64,000 nucleotides of DNA from Trichoderma breve (taxonomy: Eukaryota > Ascomycota > Sordariomycetes > Hypocreales > Hypocreaceae), in assembly GCF_028502605.1 (NCBI RefSeq), contig NC_079235.1, positions 3,844,001 through 3,908,000 on the forward strand, read 5' to 3'. Position 1 is the first letter of the stretch, and each line of letters begins with the position of its first letter. Below the pieces are notes generated by a model. The model saw nothing but the letters and a program-made list of their open reading frames with translations, made no database searches and was not told the DNA's origin. This document shows, in pieces, positions 44,484 through 56,456 of this stretch. Position numbers and translations under genes: made by a program.

Positions 44484-47379
44484 GTTGGCGATGTTTATAA
44501 AAGATGCTGTCTAGGTTGTATATCCAAAGGAGCGAGCGATCGTCTTAGTATTTCCAGAATACCGCGAGGAGGTTGTTGCTGGAGGAGGCCGAAGGAGCGA
44601 GGCGACTAGATGCGCGGGCGAGATGCCGTTGTTTGTAGGATTGCGTAAAAGAAGGTGGTTGGCAACGCAAGCGATGTCTTGTCTTTAAGGAATGACTTTG
44701 AGGCCTGGTGTAGACGGTGAGGAGGAGGAGAGAGGAAGAAAGGGAGCGGTAGGGAAGCGGGTGTTATTAAGTCCCCAGCATGCCAGCGCCAGGCACAGGG
44801 GACGAACATTGTGTGTGGACTTGACTTGGGGCCCTGGAGCAGGGGGGAGTGCACACGATGCCAACTTCTGCAAGCGACCCGTGCTTCGGGGCTCCTTAGT
44901 GGGTGGCAACGCCTGTGCCTGTGCTGGGCTGGCTCGTAAAGCTGTCCGTCTGCCCCTAAAGATGTGTGGACTCAATGCTCCCCCCATGAAACCTGGCTAG
45001 GAGAGCTAAGAGACCCCTGTCACGAAGCTAGCCACAGCAGTCCAGGAACCACCAGGTACCCGCTGCCTGTCATTGGCCCAGGTGGCCGTGGAGCCCGAAT
45101 TGGGGTTCAATGTTTGGAGCTGTCTGGTTCAATCTGTCGCGTCAGCCCACATGCACAAACCTTGGGCCAGTTCTGCAACCGGAGCTGAAGATGGAGAATT
45201 TCAGTCGTGGAAACTTTGTGGTTTGTTCAAAGCTTGTTCTTTCTTGCTGACACGATAAGCCATGTGCTGCACAAATCAGAGTTTTTCTTTGACAAGCTGA
45301 TGATGCATCAATGACAGAATCGAGAACACCCAGAGAACAGATACCCAGCCGTGTTCACGCACGCAATCAGTCACTCCTCTTTGTGGACGATCCACGCGTG
45401 ATCCACGCATGGGTTGACGTCCACCATGTCAAACGCTCTCGTACCAATTTCAACAATGGTACCGCGGAGAATAGCGCCAGACATGGGCCATTGCAAGTAC
45501 CCAGACATCTGTGTGTACTTGTTGATTCAATGCATAATCTCCTCCAGAAATCAAATCAATCATTCACCCATCCTCACACGAGAACCTGTAAATTCATCTC
45601 CTTGTTTCCCCCCAACTGTTCTCGGCGCCTGTTCACACGCCAATGACGCCTCGCCAAAGCCCGTTCAGCAGCCACTCAGGCTCCAAGCACGAGACAGACA
45701 CCAGACATCTTTGTTCTCCCAACCTTTCCCTTTCCCTTTCCCCCTCCTTTCCTCCCCTTCGTCTCTCCCCCTCCCCTTCTCCCACCGCAAGCCCATCTCG
45801 CTGGCCGCAAATGAACAAACAGTCCGCCGCCAACGCCTTCTGGAATGAGGAATAGATTTTCTTTTCCACCGCAGCCCTGTAGCCGACCTTTGGAAGGGGA
45901 AATGAGACGCCCCTGGGAGGTAATTTCGTGCGAAATCGGGGCTTTGCTGCATCGGGTTACCGGCTCGTGAAGCCAAGCCCAACGGCTAAAACAACCTGGT
46001 CACGGGCGGTAAAGGCCGGCAGTTTTGTCGTCCACTTGTTCCAAGGTTCACCTGCCAGGTTCTCTCGCTGCAAGATTACCTAATGGAAGTCGTCTCATTG
46101 TGACGAGAAGCTGTCACGGAATACGAGGGCATGTCTTGGAATCTTTCCAGTTTGTCGCCTATTTGCACGTCCAATTTCGCCCGTTCGGCTGCCGTATTTG
46201 AGCCTGTCGCATCTAATGGCTCCTTGCTTGCGTAGCACGCGCTATGGAGAACTAAACAGCTTGAGCTGCATCAATGATTTGTCTCCTCGATTTTCCCTCT
46301 TCCAATGGCTACAGTGGCTGCAAACTCAAACAATGCCAAGTGCAATGCAGGGCGCTTCTATGGGAGCAATATCGTACTCCAGCCCCCTTGGTTCACCGCA
46401 TTGCATGCACCAATACCAGAGCAACTACGCCAAAATAGTATTCCATTCCAATCGCCCTTCTCGCGCGCCACAGACACGTCAGTGTCAATACTCTCTCAAC
46501 TGCATGCATAACTACAAATAGCATTGACTTTATCCACAAAGCAACACTTCCAATATCGATCCATCTGCTGCATGTACCCGTACTACGTACAAGAATCGCA
46601 TTCCCACACGGACCACTGCAGCAATACCCACCGCTACTATGAGTGCTATTCTTATCCCGTCTCCCCGTCTTTTTCCCTGTTTTTTTTTTCTCCTATAAAC
46701 CTCGTCGACACGGGCACCGCCCCTTGGGATCCATCATATTCTCCGTGCGAGTGCATATCCCGCCTTTCCGGCTCTCCACATCCCCAGCCGCAGCTTCGGA
46801 TCCGCGTCAGCTCCTCACCTTACCTCAACCCCCCTTCTCTCGGCATTCTCCTAAAAGACCCAACATTCGACGGTCCATACGCTCCGAACCCCCTATGGAA
46901 GCCTTCTATCCTTGGAATACTAATCTCAACTACTCAACATCCGATGAGCACTGCCACTGCATACGTGTGCAATGGTTTGAACGTTTCATATTATGCCCGT
47001 AGCCGTGAATGATGTACTTGTATGGACACAATCACACGTCTCGTAGTAAAGACACGCACTGTATGTGCTACTAAGGTACCTGCATATGCATGAACAACTC
47101 AGCATCGTTCGATTCTTGCTCCCCTGCTTTGTGACTGGGGAATCTCGAGGAATGCAGGATGCCAATGACTCTAGTCACGTAGAGATTCCTGTAGTCACCA
47201 CTTCAGCGCTCTCTAGCCAATGTTTCAGTTCCACGCGATAGGCATGTTGTGTAATCGTCATCGAGCTGTACTCCGTATCTTCTTTTTGCCTAATGCCTTA
47301 CTAGATCTTGAAGCACCCGGTTTCTCTGGAAAAGATCTGAAACAGTCCGCAATATGAGCATCTAGGGTATGCGCCGTCG
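44484..47379. other. Gene-poor region III
   Basis: The first 500 bases are upstream of the Asp f 4-like gene and likely contain its promoter and leader. The rest has a CT-rich block (45715-45790) and open frames without recognisable domains. No gene is supported. Confidence 0.4.
45715..45790. repeat. Pyrimidine-rich (CTTTCCC)n tract
   Basis: About 75 bases of C/T almost without purines on the plus strand. It is a simple-sequence tract that generates false open frames on both strands. Confidence 0.75.
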
Positions 47380-47639
47380 AGCATCACGCATACACCCTTT
47401 TCAGCTCTGTCTAGATAAACAGTTATATCTAGTCTCTGTAGATAAAATATACTGATGTAAATAATATGATGGAATACTATTTTCTGAATTAATCAACGTT
47501 ATCAACCTCTTTCTTCGTAGGAGCCCCTGTGTCAATAAGCCTGCGCCTAATTTCCATCTATTCCAACAAGGCTACCCTACTTGTGATAAAAAACTCGCTC
47601 AGGGTGTTTCAGCTATAGAAGAACACAATTAAACGCCGA

Positions 47640-48720
47640 AAGATGCTCGTCATTTAAAAAAAAGCTTCAAAAGCTCACTAGTATCATCAATGAGCACGAT
47701 GGCACACTAGCGTTGGCAGACGTCAAGCATCGGCTGGTCGTGTGGTGGAACGTCGGTAGTTCTAGGAGGAGCCCAAGACTCGTGAATGGAGCTCCATCAA
47801 AAGATGCTGGAGACTCTCGACGAGTGCCTCTGCATCAAATATTTTCCCAGTGTCTGGAGAAACGTATAAGATGACTTGATCGAATATGAGTACCAATGCA
47901 TCTTCCGGCAGAGCTCCCGTTTAGATGGCGCAGACAGGGCTACCTACTGGTTACATGTACTCTTTGCCCCTCTGCTCGTTTAATATTACCTAAACCAGCC
48001 GATGCCGCTTCTGTTAGGATCATATCTTATATTTGCTGCTAAAGAACTAGAAAAATAGGAGAGGACGGTGTCTTTCGCTCTCATTATACCCAGGCTGGTG
48101 ATTTTTGCTAGTCTGCTCACTGCTTTGGGTATCTCGTGCTATTATTTTGTTTGACAGCATAGGTACCTGCGAGGCTCTGAAGCTGTATGCCATTGATAAG
48201 AGTTTCTTCTTCTTCGTCATTAGTGTTGGCGCTTTCCTTGTTCCTAGTGGTATACCATAATGCCAAATGCCCTTCAAAAAGCCGCGGCATCTATACTGCA
48301 GCCATATCCAATAAATTTCTTGACGGCCATGCCAGTGAATGACTTTTGATGTAGAGATTCTCCTTTCAGGGCCTATATTTCGCCCCGCGCTCGAGTAGTT
48401 TGCTCCGTTTTGTTGCTCCTGAGTTTGCTCCTACAGCTTCAGTCATTCCCGAGTATTTGCACTTCTTTGATGACGAAAGGAGACAAGGATTTGGAGAGAT
48501 TCCAATTGTATAAAGGAATTCGCATAACACTATATTATAGTTCTGTCTGTATCGAGGCTTGCCTCGTGCTATAAGATGTTGAGAGGATTGCTGTCTATTT
48601 CCGTGATTGAGATGTACTCGTTGGTAGACTTCAGAGATTCGTATACAGCAGAGCAATTGAGGAATGCTAATGGATATTTGGCGCCTATGAATATACTATA
48701 TGTGCATATTCACCAAAGGA
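47640..48720 (+). pseudogene. AT-rich patch with stop-ridden coding relics
   Basis: Short protein-like segments occur in sequence here but are broken by stops. One (about 47650-47870) includes SIINEHDGTLALADVKHRLVV. Another (about 48470-48650) reads KDLERFQLYKGIRITLYYSS, then an EACLVL segment, a TAA, DVERIAVYFRD, a TGA, and DVLVGRLQRFVYSRAIEEC. The stops sit where CAA or CGA would restore the frame, as expected after C-to-T mutation. The parent family is unknown. The assignment as a decayed gene or transposon is inference. Confidence 0.35.
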
Positions 48721-50397
48721 CTTATGAATCATGGTATATTTAAACGACTCCTTCTGTCTTATGGGGCCGGTTGGAGGCAGATATATATAGCCCTTCTGCA
48801 TGTCCCATCCGGACGAAGTACAGGTACTAACCAATATACCTGTCTTTTAATCTGGGTAACATCCTACATGTAACATCCTACATTATACGCCTCGCTTTGG
48901 TCAAAATATCCATCTTCTTTGCTTCTTCTACCTATTGATACACGGGCGTAGATCTTATATGAAATGCATTTCAAGAGGATCCAGACTTTTCGAGGGATAC
49001 CGCGTGCCTATCAGGACGCATGCTAAACCTATGCTGAATCTACTGCATCTAGACTACATGTACATATGCTGCAGATAGCGGCTTCTGATAAGCACCTGCA
49101 GGATCGATGCCGTCAAGATAAACGAGACCGTAGATATGGGTACATGTATGTACTATCTTGACCCCGGCACCCACAAGCGAATCACAAAGGGAGGCAACAT
49201 CAACATTCTCACTTCTCTGTATTTCCACGACATGATACAATAGATATTTCCACGTCGGACCCGTCCACACATGCAGCTACTCCATATATGTACAACGAAA
49301 AAGCGGCTTCGGGATGCATGCAATTTTGCATCGCATCCAATCAATCTGGCCGTTATCTTTCCTTGCTTCGTCCAGTCGCAAAGGCCATGTGGTCTCCCCG
49401 ATCTGTCTCATAGGCTGTGGCCTCCCTGGAACACACCGTAAAATTCTGCAACTCATGTACGTGAATGCATGTCTTGGCTCGCCATTCATACATTGAGAGC
49501 TTGCATTCCACGCATGTGCTTTATTTAGCTGGGCGTATCGAAGAAGAGGCTTCCTGTCCGGATCCGATGTTGCATGAGGAAACATCCGATACATGTAGAG
49601 AGCCGCACGGCATTGGATGCCTTCCACCAGCATCTGCTTTACGGCCCAAGGTCGGGTATCAATCCATGCAGCGATGCGACATTTTAATCACCGGGCAGCA
49701 GCCAAAATGCCAATTGAAGCTTGAGATTTCTTCAATCACTTCATTACGGCCCAACAATAGCCCGAGATGACCTCAGTTACCTGTCCTCGTATCGCTTTGG
49801 GTACACGGGAGCTACGAGCTTCCAGCGGCCGAGTCAGCTGCATCTTTGCGTCTTCAGCTGGTCGCGCCGATTCACTAAAAGCACCGAAGAAGCGCTAACG
49901 GCTCGAGCAAAGTCGCTGCTAAGCTGCTACGGGAAAGGCAGCTGGCCGTCATGTTGCGTCATGCGGGGTGCTAGTGCTGGAAGCTGTAGCTCCCTAACGC
50001 CGATAACGTCTGATGAGGCCGTGACAGCTACCTTATCAGCTAATGCACGACCTGTCCATGGCAGGAAGCTTAAGCACGGGTAGACGCTGTTCCTTGGCTA
50101 AGGCATCCATGACCAGCTGTGCCAGGAAAAAGTGACCCGATGGTATTAGTAGGGAATTTGACTGCGTTGGAACTTCAACTTCAACCTTTCATGCAGCTGG
50201 CTAGTTGCCCTACCCAGCAGCTCTCCCTTTCGGCGTCACGCGATTTTGTCGCAGACTATCCATCACTAACCATTATCCCTGGCTTCTTTGGGATTTTTTT
50301 CTGCTCATAGGTCCATTGACCGTGGTCGCGAGGCTTCTGGGCCTGCTACACTTGCTGCACCCGCTGTTTTCTCACCGTCTCGAAAATCGCCGTCGTC
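48721..50397. other. Intergenic upstream of the YVC1-like gene
   Basis: About 1.7 kb. No supportable gene is seen, only short frames. The last 300 bases, with T-rich sequence at 50280-50310, are the likely promoter and leader of the channel gene. Confidence 0.4.
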
Positions 50398-53363
50398 ATG
50401 CCTCGATCCAACCGCTGGCGTAACATTGATCGCCTGCTTGGCTTCGATAGACATGGCTATCACTCTCGCCGCCAATGGGTTCATGAAGAAGAGCGCGCCT
50501 GTAAGTCGTGACACATTCAATGGTCCCCGAATCCTCGCCACGTGCCTCCAGAGGCCATCATGCTAACACAGGGCTTCGCACCCCGGCTCCAGTGCTGCCA
50601 CAGCTGCGTAATGAGGAGATAGACTCTGCCATTCCACCCGCCGACGTTACCAAAGTATGCCTCCGACTACGACACCTGGTCCAAGAGTGCGTACCATGTG
50701 AAATGGAAGAGAGCCGAATCACCGCACCCCATAGCCGCATTATTACGACCAACGTGATCCAAGCTGCCAAGGAAGCAGGCGGTCAAGAGTACAAGGGTTG
50801 TGTGGTACGTGACGGCTGAATATATCCCGGCCACCATTGGGATGATTGTTCGCTAACACCACCTAGGTCTACGCTTTACTCGTCAACCAACGTTGGTTCA
50901 ATCATGAAGCAAATGTTGAGCTTTGGGATGCTAGTCTGCACAATCTGCGAGCCGAAGCTTGCGGTGTTATAGCCAAGGCCCTGTACGTAGCCCAATTGCA
51001 AATGACTCATTGATATGTACTGACGATGGGTCTACTAGTATCGAGGAAGAGGAAGACACGGCGTATCTTCTGCACTCGGTGCTCCTACGTCGATACTCGT
51101 ATATTGCAAACGGCATCCCGACGCCTCCTGTCAATGTCATCGAAAAAGCTGTCGATTTGCATGCAGTTCGAGTCATTGGCTCGTCGGGATACCAAAAATG
51201 CATCAGCTATCTCTGGCGCGGCTGGCTCGTGCAGGATGAGAACGACCCATCTTTCTTTGTCGACTATAATGACAAGGACAATCCGAATTTCCTGGTTCAT
51301 ATGGATCCAGATCGGATGCGAACCCCTAGAAACCAAAACATTGCCCAGCTGTTATTTTCTCTCGTCTATCTTGCCCTCTTCACCATTGCCATCAACTCAG
51401 TCAACGCCAGTGGCGTCATCGACATTGCCGAAGGAGCCCTCTATTTCTTTACACTCGGATACATATGCGATGAGTTGCTCAAGGTCTACAAGGCTGGCTA
51501 TCAGATCTTGGGCTTTTGGAATGCTTTCAACGCCATCTTGTACGCGTTTTTGACGGCATCGTTTATATTCCGCATTGTTGGCCTGACTTTTGCGGAAAAT
51601 TCAGATGGACGTACCCATTACAGCACGCTAGGATACAACATCCTGGCCTTTACCGCTCCGCTGTTTTGGTGTCGTCTCTTGCTCTACTTGGATAGCTTCA
51701 GGTTCTTTGGCGCCATGCTTGTCGTTCTCAAAGTCATGATGAAGGAATCGGTGATATTTTTCGCCTTGCTCATTGTCATTATTATCGGTTTCCTACAAGC
51801 CTTTATCGGTCTAGACCTCACTGATGACAACGTTGCCGATGACGTGTGGTTCATCATCGAGTCAATGATGAGGGCCATCCTCGGAAGCCCAGAGTTTGAT
51901 GGATTCGATGGATTCGGGCCGCCTTGGGGCGCGATCCTGTATTACTGCTTTACATTTATTGTCATGGTATGTCTTGATTGCGATTTGTGTGGGAATAAGT
52001 CCAAGCTAATGAATGATACTAGGTTATTCTCCTCAACATTCTCATTGCCCTGTACAATTCTGCCTACGAGGATATATATGAGAACGCGGACGATGAATAT
52101 TTGGCACTGTTCAGCCAGAAGACGATGCAGTTCATTCGTGCACCAGATGAGAACGTCTATATTGCTCCGCTCAATTTGATCGAGATTGTTCTCTCAGCTC
52201 TCTTTGAGTGGTGGATGCCCAAGAAGTCGTACGAGTTCATCAATGACTGCGTCATGGGCCTTTTCTACTCACCGCTTCTTTTGATCATGGCAATCTTCGA
52301 GACTCGCACGGCGCATGCTATTCGTCGTAACCGAGCTCGTGGGGAGGCAGACGACGATATCATTGAAGAATGGGAACAGCTCGCGCACGACATTGACTTT
52401 GGTGCTGAAGGATGGGCCAAGACATGCGAAGCTGTCAAGCCAAATATGGATGATGACCCAGCCGTTGTTGAGATCAAGAAACTGCGCGCTGAGCTTGCTG
52501 GATTGAAGTCTATGCTGGCAGACCTTGGCGACCATGTTCACTTTCCGACGAGCCAGGATACCAAGATTGGGGACGGTAGCGCCTATGAATTCAAGCCATC
52601 TTCGGAAACGACTCATGAGGAAACGGATCATGCCCCGAGCACCGGCAAAGACGTGGCACACGACGTAGCAAGCTCATCTGGCAAAGCCCCGGCGGGGAGC
52701 AGCTTCGAAGAGCTAATTGACCTGGTTGATGATTCTGCTAAGCCGTCCAAGGATTCTGAAGAGGCCACCAAACCAGCGGAAGAATCTACGCGTCCTTCCG
52801 AAGCCGTACCAGAACCAGAGAGTGAAGATACATCATCCAAGGCACCCGAAGTTGCACCTGAAGACCCATCATCTGAGACACCTGAAGACACCGCATCCAA
52901 AGCACCTGAAGACGCACCGTTCAAGCCATCGGAAGAGGCAGCGGTCGATTCCTCTGAAGATGCCCCGACTAAGACACAGGATGATGTGCAGCTAGAGGAC
53001 CCTGAAGACGTGCCCTTCAAGGCTCCTGAAGGTGCCCCTCTCGAGACCTCCGAGTACGTTCCCTTTACGGCCCCCGAAGATCTGCCGTCAGAGGCTGCTG
53101 AAGGCGTTCCTCTCGAGACATCTGAAGGCGCTCCACTTGAGGAGACATATGCAGAGGCTGCGGCCAAGGCTCCTGAAGAGGCTGCGCCTGAACGTGTTGA
53201 ACGTGTCGAGTCTGAGGAAGTCGAAGGCGATGATGCCAGCCCTGAGAGTCCATCTGGCGAAGGCAGGGCAGAGGGCGAACAAGATCCCAAGCCAAAGGCC
53301 AAGAGAAGAAGAAGAAAGAACAAGAACAAGGGGTCGCAAGCCGGCCCGAGCGGCGGTAGCTAA
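50398..53363 (+). CDS. YVC1/TRP-like cation (calcium release) channel
   Basis: Predicted vacuolar membrane TRP-family channel that releases calcium. The model is join(50398..50500,50572..50804,50867..50982,51039..51966,52023..53363), 906 residues. A soluble N-terminus of about 250 residues precedes hydrophobic helices: IAQLLFSLVYLALFTIAINS (about 251-270), GALYFFTLGYICDELL, AILYAFLTASFIFRIVGL, ILAFTAPLFWCRLLLYL, VIFFALLIVIIIGFLQAFIGL and AILYYCFTFIVMVILLNILI; the loop MMRAILGSPEFDGFDGFG before the last helix is the likely pore. Blocks such as ALFSQKTMQFIRAPDENVYI and PLNLIEIVL match fungal YVC1 homologues. The C-terminal tail is a long Pro/Glu/Ala repeat region ending in a polybasic KAKRRRRKNKNK. 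Introns of 56-71 bases have GTAAGT, GTACGT or GTATGT donors and keep frame. Confidence 0.88.
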
Positions 53364-53885
53364 GCAAACAAGGCTCAAGGCGCCAATGCTGGGGCACGTA
53401 AGCGCGGCAAAGGAGTGAAGATTGTGTGTTTTATCTTTGGTCTAAGGACGGCGTATATACCCCTTAATGGTTCTGATTTGATAAAATGCTGCTCAAGCAG
53501 GGTGGCGTTTTCTTGTATGTCGTGGACTGAGCTAAGACACGGGGGGCTTTGGACGAATAGGTGATGCTCAATGTATGAATGACTTTGCTTGTTGCGATTT
53601 GGGAAATGGTTGCATTTACGTTTTACATAGCATGGAAATTTGAGGGTTGCATAATTTATTTCTTTGACATCTATAGAAGCTGTCCAACTTGGTGAGCGTA
53701 TTGGGTGATTGCATGCATCATCTACCACCTTGTTGAGCGTGTTTCTGCAAGTGTCCGCGATGTGAAACTAACTACCTATTCCTTGTGTGTGTGTAACCAA
53801 AGCACATGTTGCTTGTCTTTCCCTTAACCGTAAACGCCGGCTGATAAACCATCCAATTTCCACGTTTATTCCCTTTCAGTAATCC
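53364..53885. other. Convergent 3' flank of the channel and macro-domain genes
   Basis: About 520 bases between two stops that face each other, with no coding frame of note. Expected to hold both 3' UTRs. Confidence 0.45.
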
Positions 53886-54634
53886 TTAGTCGGTACTTGA
53901 CTGAGGCATCTCACTTTCATCAGGAGGGAAGTAAAGGCTACACAATAGCATTAGCAGTCGACTTCAAAGAGTGAACAAAAGCAAATTGGAAATTCTTACG
54001 GTAACACGGCATCGTATGCGTTCACGTCCTTAGCCATAAAGGTAACAAAAATGACACGCTCAATCTTGCCCTGGTCGTTACCCCCCTCGAGAAAGTCCCT
54101 GACAGTTCTACAGGCCACATGAACCGCCGCTTCGCTGGGGTAGCCGTAAATGCCAGTGCTGATGCCGCTGAAGGCAACGGTAGCACAGCCGTTCTCGACG
54201 GCAACTTTAAGGCAGCTCTCGTAGCAGCTCTCGAGCAGGGGCTCGCTGGTCGCCCGGGTCTGGTAGATGGGGCCGACGGTGTGGATGACGTGTTTGGCGG
54301 GCAGGTTGTGGCCTCCCGTGATGACGGCTTGGCCCGTGTTGCAGCCGTTGGGGTACCTGGCGATGCACTCGGAGACGAGGCCGCGGCCGGCGGCGGAGTG
54401 GATTGCGCCGTCGACGCCGCCGCCGCCGCGGAGGGAGTTTTTCGCGGCGTTGACGATGGCGTCGACGGGGAGGGAGGTGATGTCTGCGCGGAGGAGGGAG
54501 ATGCGGGTGTTGAGGGAGGCGGAGGGCGGGCGGAGGGCTGGGGTGGTGGTGGTTGGTGGTGAGAGGCGGCCGGTTCCGTAGAGGCGGGAGATGGTGGGGA
54601 TGTCGGCGACGGAGCGGATGACTTTGAACGACAT
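53886..54634 (-). CDS. Macro-domain protein (ADP-ribose binding/hydrolysing)
   Basis: Macro (Appr-1''-p processing) domain protein expected to bind or remove ADP-ribose derivatives. The model is complement(join(53886..53937,54000..54634)), 228 residues. Diagnostic blocks are LLRADITSLPVDAIVNAAKN, the glycine-rich SLRGGGGVDGAIHSAAG, HVIHTVGPIY, and the loop AFSGISTGIYGYPSEAAVHVA, as in the MacroD type. Without splicing the frame would end at VLP. The 62-base intron (donor GTAAGA, branch GCTAAT, acceptor TGTAG) adds a last exon encoding LYFPPDESEMPQSSTD, typical of the family's YFP ending. Start ATG at 54634 (MSFKVIRSV). The exon is GC-rich, so its antisense strand also shows long frames. Confidence 0.92.
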
Positions 54635-55653
54635 GGTGGCGATGGGTGGTGATGTTCTTGTTCTTGTGAGAGAGTTGGTTGATGTGAGGTGTGAGATTTT
54701 GCTGAGGGCTTGGAGGTTAGTATTTTGGTGTTTTTGGATGGTGGATGATGCGTACTTTAAGTATCTGAATATTTCAAGCTCAGGTGTCTTTTAGCTACTA
54801 GTGTTCGCTAGAAGGGTTCACTCTTTGCTTTGTTGCTTCTTCTTGTCGATGTCACAGAGAGGAGAGAGGGGAGTGTGAGAGGTGTTCGATGTGATGCGGG
54901 TGAGATGAAGCAGAGAACAATGGGGGAACGAAGATTTATGTACAAGCCAAAGGGAACATTGAAAGTTCAATTGCAGCCACGTGCTAGAGCTGTGGCGTAT
55001 CGATACCTGATAGAGTTCAACACATGTACCAAGTATTCCTTTTCTCTCGTTCAGACAATGATTAATTTTGTCAACGATCAATGGCTTAGACCTGCATGCA
55101 ATGAGTGTCAAGTGGTTTGATCCCCTCATTGAGCCAATCCATGTCGGTGCGGAATTGATGCGTCACCCCGCAGTGAACCGTCTCATTGGTCTCATTCTCA
55201 GCTCGCCACCATGGCATTTCTTTACTTACAGTATTTACACACTGAAAGGTTTAATACTAAAAAAAAAATCTGGACAAAGCCGTACAATTATGAACTTCAA
55301 AGTCGTATAACACTGCCTAAAAATACTCGTACTTGCTAGTGTTGTATGCTCCTTGGATAAGTGGACATCACACAAAGCTGCCATTCTCGATTTTGTTACC
55401 TCACTATTCGTGGGCCTCCGTCTATTTATAGAGAAGCACTCTACAAAGAGAGAATACGAGCCATCGGTTCAAGGTTATTCAACTTTATTTAGGCATATCT
55501 GGGTATATGTGATTTGCTTCGCTTCAGTGGGATACACAGACTACCTAGGTATCAACAAGTTCCCAGACCACCACATCGTCTCATTTAGATATCTGTGCCT
55601 GCCCCGTTATATCAATCTACACAGATAACCATATGATATGGCTCACAGTTTTT
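54635..55653. other. Intergenic between macro-domain and hydrophobin genes
   Basis: About 1 kb, both flanking genes on the minus strand. It should contain the macro-gene promoter and hydrophobin 3' UTR. An A9 run lies at 55259-55267. No gene was seen. Confidence 0.4.
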
Positions 55654-56072
55654 CTATTTGTTGAGCCCCCCGGGGCCATCGCAGCCGATTCCCTGGCCAA
55701 ACTACATAGTGACGGGTTAGCATTTATACCACAAAGTTGTGATTCAGTAGAGGCGCACCAGTGAAAGCGTACAGCATCGAGGGGCCTTTCCGATCGTTTG
55801 GCATACCTGCTGAAATACCTCGCTGCTTGTAAATTGGCCATCTCCTGGGGCTAAAAACCTTGCAATTTAATAAAGGTATTATATGTCCGAGGAGCCTCGG
55901 CCATAACATAGAGAGATTGGTGCTTACGGGTTTCGCAGTCTAGGTCGGCGACTTTGAGGACATCAACTGCGCAACACACCGGCTGATTTTGACCGGGTGG
56001 GCAAACATCAAAAGCAAGAGACCTAGTAGTAAGGATGCCCGTGAGGATTAAAAGTCTCATGTTCAATTCCAT
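55654..56072 (-). CDS. Class II hydrophobin
   Basis: Small secreted amphipathic protein that assembles at hyphal and spore surfaces. The model is complement(join(55654..55701,55759..55850,55928..56072)), 94 residues. A signal peptide (MRLLILTGILTTRSLA) precedes the mature part. Splicing yields exactly eight cysteines in the hydrophobin order C, CC, C, C, CC, C with spacing x8, x11, x18, x8, x10. Key pieces are VCCAVDVLKVADLDC in exon 1, QVCQTIGKAPRCCTLSL in exon 2 and FGQGIGCDGPGG in exon 3. Introns are 77 and 57 bases (donors GTAAGC, GTGCGC; acceptors TTTTAG, ATGTAG; branch GCTAACC in the second), phases 1 and 0, the usual two-intron layout. Start is either ATG 56072 or 56060. The x8 first loop and x18 fourth loop differ slightly from the commonest values of 9 and 16. 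Confidence 0.88.
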
Positions 56073-56456
56073 AGATGCAATTGATATAAATATCGAAATA
56101 TTGCCTCAAACGTTGGCTAGTATAGTTGAGGGTATGATATAGAATGTAGTGTTAAGTGATTCAATGTCAATTCATTTTGCTGAGGAGGTAAGGTCCGATA
56201 TTTAAGTGCCTTTGATCCATATTTCCTTTTTCTTTCAGTTCAGCTCAGCTCTCCAACCCTCATGTTTGTGACGAGGCTGGGCTAGCTGTGAACATGGGGA
56301 CAGCGCCGCATCCCTTCCATACGACACAATGACGCCTCAGCTGAAGACAAGTCCGAGTCAATGGCCCATGTGATGTATTATTAAAATTCACGTAATGATG
56401 CTAACCAAGCTCTATTCCCTCCTAACGTGCTGCATTTCAGCTACCTTGTCCCGTTC
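56073..56456. promoter_or_regulatory. Hydrophobin promoter region
   Basis: 384 bases upstream of the hydrophobin on the minus strand and downstream of the large metallopeptidase-like gene. It is AT-rich close to the start, with a GATATAAATATCG stretch near 56083-56095. No other element was assigned. Confidence 0.4.

Noticed and set aside
43872..44609. Long open frame (245 codons) on the plus strand
   Set aside because: It is the antisense shadow of the Asp f 4-like gene, whose C/G-ending codons suppress stops on the other strand. It has no recognisable domain.
54119..54562. Plus-strand frame of 147 codons rich in Gly, Val, Asp and Ala
   Set aside because: It is antisense to the GC-rich macro-domain exon.
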